From positions 90,886 to 148,971 of the forward strand of contig JARKUF010000016.1 in NCBI GenBank assembly GCA_029974015.1: a DNA stretch of 58,086 nucleotides. Direction: 5' to 3'. This DNA is from Spirochaetota bacterium (GTDB lineage Bacteria; Spirochaetota; UBA4802; JAGODF01). The notes beneath the pieces were generated by a model. That model was not told the origin of the DNA. It was given only the letters and a program-made list of their open reading frames with translations, and did not search any database. Shown here piece after piece: positions 53,994 through 58,086 of this stretch. Position 1 is the stretch's first letter; each line of letters opens with the position of its first letter. Position numbers and translations under genes: made by a program.

Positions 53994-54242
53994 ATGTCCT
54001 TCTGCGATGATTGCCCATTTGAGGAAAAACTGCTTCTCTGCTGCCCCCGTTTTCCGGAAACGGGAGAACAGACGGTGCTTCTCGTCAATGGTGTGAAGAT
54101 GTCGGCATGTCCGCATCTCGACGAAAAGGGCAGTTGCCGTATTTATGATAACCGTCCCCGGGGGTGCCGGGATTTCGAATGCGATAGGTATCGGAACTGG
54201 CAGAAGGCGTTCCGGCTTGAACATCTTTTTCCGGAGGACTGA
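53994..54242 (+). CDS. YkgJ-like cysteine cluster protein
   Basis: 82 residues with a Cys pattern of metal-cluster proteins: CDDCPFEEKLLLCCPRF, MSACPHLDEKGSCRIYDNRP and GCRDFECDRY. This is the YkgJ/UPF0153-type C-x-x-C...RP-x-x-C-R cluster, thought to bind zinc or iron. The ATG at 53994 is chosen because the upstream 48 codons come from a repeat and from sequence without family likeness. No neighbour suggests a partner. Confidence 0.78.
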   Translation: MSFCDDCPFEEKLLLCCPRFPETGEQTVLLVNGVKMSACPHLDEKGSCRIYDNRPRGCRDFECDRYRNWQKAFRLEHLFPED

Positions 54243-54259
54243 GGGGCCTTTTTAATAAA

Positions 54260-54379
54260 GGGAACCTCTAACATTCAGGCTTTCCCGCTCGCTTTCGGCG
54301 GGCGAGAAAACCTGAATGCTGAGTATGCCAGTAGTAACAATTCATGGGGACCTCAAAAATTTAATTTTTGGAGGTTCCC
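54260..54379 (-). repeat. Full-length 120-bp two-hairpin repeat, minus orientation
   Basis: On the minus strand: GGGAACCTCCAAAAATTAAA, TTTTTGAGGTCCCC, CATGAATTGTTACTACTGGC, ATACTCAGCATTCAGG, hairpin TTTTCTCGCCCGCC-GAAAGCGAGCGGG, then CCTGAATGTTAGAGGTTCCC. It is the best-ended copy, with 9-bp inverted ends GGGAACCTC/GAGGTTCCC. The right end abuts the tandem-domain gene by 5 nt. Confidence 0.9.
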
Positions 54380-54384
54380 TGTTG

Positions 54385-54819
54385 TTAGAAGGCCCCCAGT
54401 TGGCACTTAATTATTTTTACGCCGATTTTTTCACAGGCACAGGCGGCATCGAGACGTTTCATCTTGCGGGCATCAGCGATGGCCCAGAGGTCCTTGCAGG
54501 TGATGCGTCCATCCGGGCTTGCGCCGGAAATCTCACGCTGAAGGTCCGGGGCCACAGACTCCGCCGCTTTCACAAGTTTTGTCCCCTTCCCGTATCCAAA
54601 GAGCCCGAGCTGGCATTTCGTTATTTTTAGCTCCAGAAGGTCTGCGGCCCTTCCCGCCGCTTCGGGCGTTTCGCCGAGGGCCTTAGCGGCCCCGTGGGCG
54701 GCGGCACAGCTTATTGTCCCGTCTTCCGCCGAGGCCTTTATTTTATCCATGAGGGCGCGCGAAGGTTCGGCCCCTTTGCTTTCTTTTTTTGAATACTGTC
54801 CTTCGTCATGGTGTGTCAT
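54385..54819 (-). CDS. Tandem-domain protein with KCQLG motifs, function unknown
   Basis: 144 residues made of two copies of a ~47-residue module. Copy 1 is DGTISCAAAHGAAKALG... ending LELKITKCQLGLFGYGKG. Copy 2 is DGRITCKDLWAIADARKM... ending IGVKIIKCQLGAF. Both have DG-x-I-[ST]-C at the front and KCQLG at the end, so an internal duplication is visible. The N-terminus is hydrophilic without a signal. No family name is certain to me. ATG 54819 is given; a GTG three codons upstream is possible. The stop is right beside the 120-bp repeat. Confidence 0.68.
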   Translation of the reverse strand: MTHHDEGQYSKKESKGAEPSRALMDKIKASAEDGTISCAAAHGAAKALGETPEAAGRAADLLELKITKCQLGLFGYGKGTKLVKAAESVAPDLQREISGASPDGRITCKDLWAIADARKMKRLDAACACEKIGVKIIKCQLGAF

Positions 54820-54913
54820 CCCGGGCACCCCGTGTTTAATGTTTTTGCCTGTATCTCACAACAGGGGGCGGCGGCGCAACCAAAATACATCCGGCATGGC
54901 GAATTAAATTCCA

Positions 54914-54941
54914 TTGACAGCGGGTGTTTCTCCTGCATACT
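54914..54941 (+). promoter_or_regulatory. Candidate promoter for the enoyl-CoA hydratase gene
   Basis: TTGACA (54914-54919) and CATACT (54936-54941) with a 16-nt spacer, about 30 nt before the ATG at 54971. Confidence 0.65.
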
Positions 54942-54970
54942 GCCCGGACATTGCCATTTGGAGGACCATT

Positions 54971-55699
54971 ATGGAACAGGCAGTACTCTTCGACGTGAAA
55001 GAAAATATCGCCCTCATTACCCTGAACAGGCCAGAGAGGCGTAACTCCTTCAACCAGGCTCTCCTCGCCGGTCTCTACGACGCTATCGATGAAGTGACGC
55101 GCAATGACGATATACGCGTCGCCATCATTACAGGAAACGGCAAGGCCTTCAGCTCGGGCATTGATCTGGCGGTGATAGGGAAGGAGAACCTGTATGATCC
55201 CAGGGGTGATGGCAAGGAATTCCCCGATGTCCGGGGGGCGTGCCGAAAGCCCATCATTGGCGCGGTGAACGGCCCCGCGGTGACCGGCGGGTTCGAGATT
55301 GCGCTCAACTGCGATTTCCTCATAGCCACTGAAAACGCGAAGTTTGCCGATACCCATGTGAAAGTGGGAATACATCCCGGCTGGGGCATGACGCAACTCC
55401 TTCAGCAGGCCGTGGGCCAGCGCATGGCAAAGCAGATGTCTTTAACCGGCGAGTTTCTATCGGCAAAGGACGCCCTGAGGCTGGGCCTCGTAAACGAGAT
55501 TGTGGAGCCGGAAAATCTTCTCCCCCGGGCCTTTGAGATTGCGAGGCAGATATGCGCGGCGAACCAGACGATGCTTCCTGTTATAAAAAGGCTCATTGAG
55601 TACAGGAACCGCGCGTCCCTGGATGTGGCCCTCGCCAACGAGCGGAAGGGATTCAAAGACTTTGTTGAGACCGCGATGAAGATGTTGGGGCAGCAGTGA
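54971..55699 (+). CDS. Enoyl-CoA hydratase/isomerase family protein
   Basis: 242-residue crotonase-fold enzyme. The oxyanion-hole pieces are ITGNGKAFSSGIDLAVI and IGAVNGPAVTGGFEIALNCD; HVKVGIHPGWGMTQLLQQAVG contains the region of the second catalytic acid, where the usual Glu is replaced by sequence lacking it (PGWG in place of PE-x-G-L). The exact reaction is therefore open. The ATG at 54971 has GGAGGA upstream. With the acyl-CoA synthetase 2 kb away it may serve lipid or branched-chain acyl-CoA metabolism. Confidence 0.87.
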   Translation: MEQAVLFDVKENIALITLNRPERRNSFNQALLAGLYDAIDEVTRNDDIRVAIITGNGKAFSSGIDLAVIGKENLYDPRGDGKEFPDVRGACRKPIIGAVNGPAVTGGFEIALNCDFLIATENAKFADTHVKVGIHPGWGMTQLLQQAVGQRMAKQMSLTGEFLSAKDALRLGLVNEIVEPENLLPRAFEIARQICAANQTMLPVIKRLIEYRNRASLDVALANERKGFKDFVETAMKMLGQQ

Positions 55700-55771
55700 T
55701 GGGCCGGGAGGACCGGGCGTCCCATCGATAGCAGTCCGCGCATAAACAGGAACGAAGTCTTTTCAAAAAAC

Positions 55772-55800
55772 TTGACGACCGGCCGCGCCGTCCTTAATAT
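55772..55800 (+). promoter_or_regulatory. Strong candidate promoter of dinB
   Basis: TTGACG (55772-55777) and TAATAT (55795-55800) have the ideal 17-nt spacer. Transcription would start near 55807, only about 10 nt before the probable ATG at 55817. No LexA-type box was recognised. Confidence 0.75.
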
Positions 55801-55816
55801 ATGTGTAGTGTGTGAT

Positions 55817-57016
55817 ATGGACGCGTTATGCCACAGAACCATCCTCCACGTCGACATGGACGCCTTCTACGCGGCAGTGGAGCAGCTCGACCATCCCGAA
55901 TACCGCGGGAAGCCCGTCGTAGTTGGGGCCGACCCTAAAGCCGGGACTGGACGCGGCGTTGTTTCCGCCGCAAGCTATGAAGCGAGAAAATTCGGAATCC
56001 ACTCAGCGCTTCCCATTTCGAAGGCCTACCGGCTTTGCCCGGATGCTGTCTTCGTCTATCCCCGCATGGAGCGCTACTGCGAACTTTCTGAGGAAATAAT
56101 GGAAATTTTGGGCGGCTTTTCCCCTCTTGTGGAAAAGCTCAGCGTAGACGAGGCGTTTTTAGACTGCACGGGGACAAAGCGCCTCTTCGGCCCTCCCGAA
56201 AAATTAGGGGCGGCCGTCAAGGCGGCCATTAGGGAGAGGACCGGACTTACTGCGAGCGTGGGTATCGCAACGAATAAATCCATTGCTAAAATCGCTTCAG
56301 ATTTGCAAAAGCCCGATGGATTAACCATCTGCCCCTCCGGCAGTGAGAGCGAGTTTTTGGCGCCGCTTCCCATCTCCTGCCTCTGGGGGGCCGGGAAGAA
56401 AACCGTGCAATATTTGCATTCACTGAATTTACAACGAGTTGGGGACATCGCGGCGCTTTCCATTGAGGTGCTTGAACGAAAGCTTGGGAAAATAGGACGC
56501 CATCTCTGGTATCTTGCCAATGGCATCGACGAGAGGCCGGTTACCGGCGAGTACGAGGCAAAGTCAATTGGGGAGGAATTAACCTACGAAAAGGACGAGG
56601 AAGATGGGGCGGTCATGGAAGCCACGCTGCTTGAACTTTCGGACCGGGTGGCCCGCCGCACAAGAAAAAGCAATGTGAGGGGGCGCACAATTACGCTCAA
56701 AATACGCCTTGAGGGCTTTGAAACATTCACTCGCAGTAAAACGCTTGAACGGGCGGTGAACGACATGTTCTCCATACGCGACGCGGCCATGGAGCTCTTC
56801 CGGCGCTTCAACAGGGGCGGAAAAAAAGTGAGGCTCCTCGGAGTCAAGATATCGAACCTGGAACGGAGGGGCGATTGCGGGCCGGAACAACAGAATCTCT
56901 TCGGCGTAGGAATAGGGCTGGACCATCCCAGGAAAGAAAAGATAGAGGAAATCCTTGACGGGCTGAAGGATGATTTCGGTTCCCATGTGACGAGGGCTTC
57001 GCTTTTGGGGAAATGA
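55817..57016 (+). CDS. dinB: DNA polymerase IV
   Basis: 399-residue Y-family translesion polymerase. ILHVDMDAFYAAVEQLD holds the first catalytic acids and KLSVDEAFLDCTG the second pair; SVGIATNKSIAKIASDLQKP is the palm/thumb link. A little-finger domain follows (RRTRKSNVRGRTITLKIR) and a QNLFGVG-like clamp-binding end near residue 370. The ATG at 55817 is chosen because the longer frame to 55772 lies within the promoter. The predicted leader is only about 10 nt with no ribosome site. Confidence 0.93.
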   Translation: MDALCHRTILHVDMDAFYAAVEQLDHPEYRGKPVVVGADPKAGTGRGVVSAASYEARKFGIHSALPISKAYRLCPDAVFVYPRMERYCELSEEIMEILGGFSPLVEKLSVDEAFLDCTGTKRLFGPPEKLGAAVKAAIRERTGLTASVGIATNKSIAKIASDLQKPDGLTICPSGSESEFLAPLPISCLWGAGKKTVQYLHSLNLQRVGDIAALSIEVLERKLGKIGRHLWYLANGIDERPVTGEYEAKSIGEELTYEKDEEDGAVMEATLLELSDRVARRTRKSNVRGRTITLKIRLEGFETFTRSKTLERAVNDMFSIRDAAMELFRRFNRGGKKVRLLGVKISNLERRGDCGPEQQNLFGVGIGLDHPRKEKIEEILDGLKDDFGSHVTRASLLGK

Positions 57017-57019
57017 GAG

Positions 57020-57087
57020 AGGCAAACTTATTATAGGGTTAATCCGCACGCCGAAGGCGGGCGGGAAAACCTGATAATTAGAGGTTG
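57020..57087 (+). repeat. Two-hairpin repeat, shortened and decayed
   Basis: GGCAAACTTATTATAGGG, then TTAATCCGCACGCCGAAGG-CGGGCGGGAAAACC and TGATAATTAGAGGTTG. It follows the dinB stop by 3 nt. The AT-rich arm is absent. Confidence 0.65.
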
Positions 57088-57219
57088 ATAAAAGTAATTT
57101 GAAATACTCAAGGAATTGGAAATCTTTCTATATTGAAACAGATTCAAGGGACAATTTTTTCTGTAACTAATAATGAGTGGAAAATAATATCAGAATTAAT
57201 AAAAATACAATAATATTGC

Positions 57220-57248
57220 TTGACAATAGTAGTGTGTTTCATTATTAA
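57220..57248 (+). promoter_or_regulatory. Candidate promoter of the higBA pair
   Basis: TTGACA (57220-57225) and TATTAA (57243-57248) have a 17-nt spacer. The predicted start is at or near the ATG at 57255, so the higB message could be leaderless. The region from 57090 on is clearly AT-richer than the neighbouring genes. Confidence 0.65.
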
Positions 57249-57254
57249 GAATTA

Positions 57255-57536
57255 ATGATTATTTCCTGGAAAGACAAGGAGACGAGAAAAATATGGAATG
57301 GTGAGTACTCAAAGAAATTCCCTGTTGAGATTCAGAGAAATGCTCGAAAAAAACTTATTCACATTCACAGTGCTACAACCTTGGATGATCTTAAAATACC
57401 GCCAGGAAATAGATTGCACTCTTTGAGTAATGACCGATTAGGCCAATATTCCATAAGCATTAATGATCAATGGAGAATATGTTTTAAATGGGATAATGGT
57501 AATGCTTATGATGTTGAAATAGCCGATTATCATTAA
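57255..57536 (+). CDS. higB: HigB-type toxin (RelE superfamily)
   Basis: 93-residue toxin of the type II 'plasmid maintenance killer' family, a ribosome-dependent mRNA endonuclease. SWKDKETRKIWNGEYSKKFP, LDDLKIPPGNRLHSLSNDRL, GQYSISINDQWRICFKW and DVEIADYH are the family blocks. Toxin-first order with the antitoxin 20 nt downstream is the hallmark of higBA. The codon use is AT-rich, unlike the preceding genes, which suggests recent gain. Confidence 0.93.
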   Translation: MIISWKDKETRKIWNGEYSKKFPVEIQRNARKKLIHIHSATTLDDLKIPPGNRLHSLSNDRLGQYSISINDQWRICFKWDNGNAYDVEIADYH

Positions 57537-57556
57537 TTTAAATAGAGGAATTAACT

Positions 57557-57871
57557 ATGAAGAAAATACCTAATATACACCCAGGTGAGATACTTCAGGA
57601 AGATTTTCTTATTCCAATGGGAATTACTGCGTATAAACTTGCTAAAGAGACCCATATTGATCAGACAAGAGTTAGTGAAATCATTAGGGGGAAAAGAAGC
57701 ATAACAGCGGATACAGCATTACGATTTTCAAAATATTTTGGTAATTCGCCTGAATTTTGGATTAATATACAGAATCTCTATGATTTAGAAGGGAAACGAA
57801 GGGAAATGACCAAGATTTTGAAAAAAATAAAACCTATATCGTATAAAGATAAAAATGTTCTTTCATTTTAA
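57557..57871 (+). CDS. higA: HigA-type antitoxin, helix-turn-helix protein
   Basis: 104-residue Xre-type DNA-binding antitoxin. The VapI/HigA pattern is HPGEILQEDFLIPMGITAYK, LAKETHIDQTRVSEIIRGKR, TADTALRFSKYFGNSPEFW, with the helix-turn-helix at about 22-45. GAGGAA precedes the ATG. It would bind the toxin and repress the shared promoter. Confidence 0.93.
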   Translation: MKKIPNIHPGEILQEDFLIPMGITAYKLAKETHIDQTRVSEIIRGKRSITADTALRFSKYFGNSPEFWINIQNLYDLEGKRREMTKILKKIKPISYKDKNVLSF

Positions 57872-58086
57872 ATGAATTGTGTGATTGAATAAAATTTTTT
57901 AAAGAATGATTGGATATTGACTTCTCGATTTATCATGAAATATGATACTCATCTTGACTGACTTTTTTTAGTCAAGCAGCCACCAGAAGAAAGCTTAGTT
58001 CTTTTAAAACTGAATTTCCATTTGGCAAATTTTTGAGATGTCCGACTGTGTCTTTCCAGATAATGCACCGCAATAAATTCTGAGTA
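57872..58086. other. AT-rich right edge without a supported gene
   Basis: CTTGACT and AGTCAAG (about 57955-57980) form a small inverted repeat around a T-run. On the minus strand a short open frame enters from the right edge and ends near 57970, reading GNSVLKELSFLLVAA; it could be the end of a gene outside the window, but there is no way to tell. Confidence 0.4.

Noticed and set aside
4808..57087. CRISPR array suggested by repeated palindromic units
   Set aside because: The units are dispersed singly between genes, differ in orientation and length, and have no regular spacers or cas genes.
1..58086. tRNA or rRNA genes
   Set aside because: No convincing T-loop/acceptor combination or rRNA-like stretch was found by eye in the spacers.

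Overview
The window is a mid-GC bacterial chromosome segment with 41 genes or gene remnants that I can support. It reads best as an uncultured spirochaete. It carries a radical SAM/SPASM protein of the spirochaete-type ('spiro-SPASM') architecture, citramalate synthase CimA, FecR-domain envelope proteins without a FecI partner, and many predicted lipoproteins or secreted proteins with relaxed lipoboxes. One gene points elsewhere: a giant SprA/Sov-like outer-membrane protein, followed 3 kb later by a beta-propeller/OmpA protein of PorE-like layout. Both are typical of the type IX secretion system of Bacteroidota and related phyla. The phylum call is therefore an inference and not proven.

Layout. 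Positions 1-9230 hold the translation/RNA cluster nusA-infB-rbfA-truB-rpsO-pnp, then an M16 peptidase and a bactofilin. Positions 9310-18714 hold an M23/LysM envelope peptidase, a FecR protein, cimA, murI, a SurA-like chaperone and a three-gene set: a radical SAM/SPASM enzyme with a fused degenerate SpsF-like domain, SpsF, and an SpsG/PseG-like protein. This set looks like a sugar-nucleotide or surface-glycan pathway. Positions 18773-26374 are mostly minus strand: surE-TPR, then a secreted-protein operon (unknown protein, Slt-type lytic transglycosylase, FecR, HEAT lipoprotein). Positions 26766-30387 hold an LEA14-like lipoprotein, an HNH protein and an Aquifex-type aconitase. Positions 30551-41968 hold the SprA-like protein, guaB, a cytidylate-kinase-like protein, the PorE-like protein and pssA.

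From 42067 on the region is accessory. It has a beta-barrel gene cut by an IS5-type remnant, a 0.9-kb gene-poor stretch, another outer-membrane protein, an exported flavodoxin-ferredoxin, recQ, a PIN toxin-antitoxin pair, a GNAT, an acyl-CoA synthetase, dprA, a cysteine-cluster protein, a tandem-domain unknown, an enoyl-CoA hydratase, dinB and a HigBA pair in AT-rich DNA at the right edge.

The most striking non-coding feature is a family of intergenic two-hairpin repeats. Four copies are exactly 120 bp (4808, 26399, 39228, 54260) and about ten more are shorter or decayed, in both orientations. It looks like a non-autonomous mobile element (MITE- or REP-like), and it repeatedly supplies the hairpins between genes. 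I saw no rRNA, tRNA or CRISPR array.
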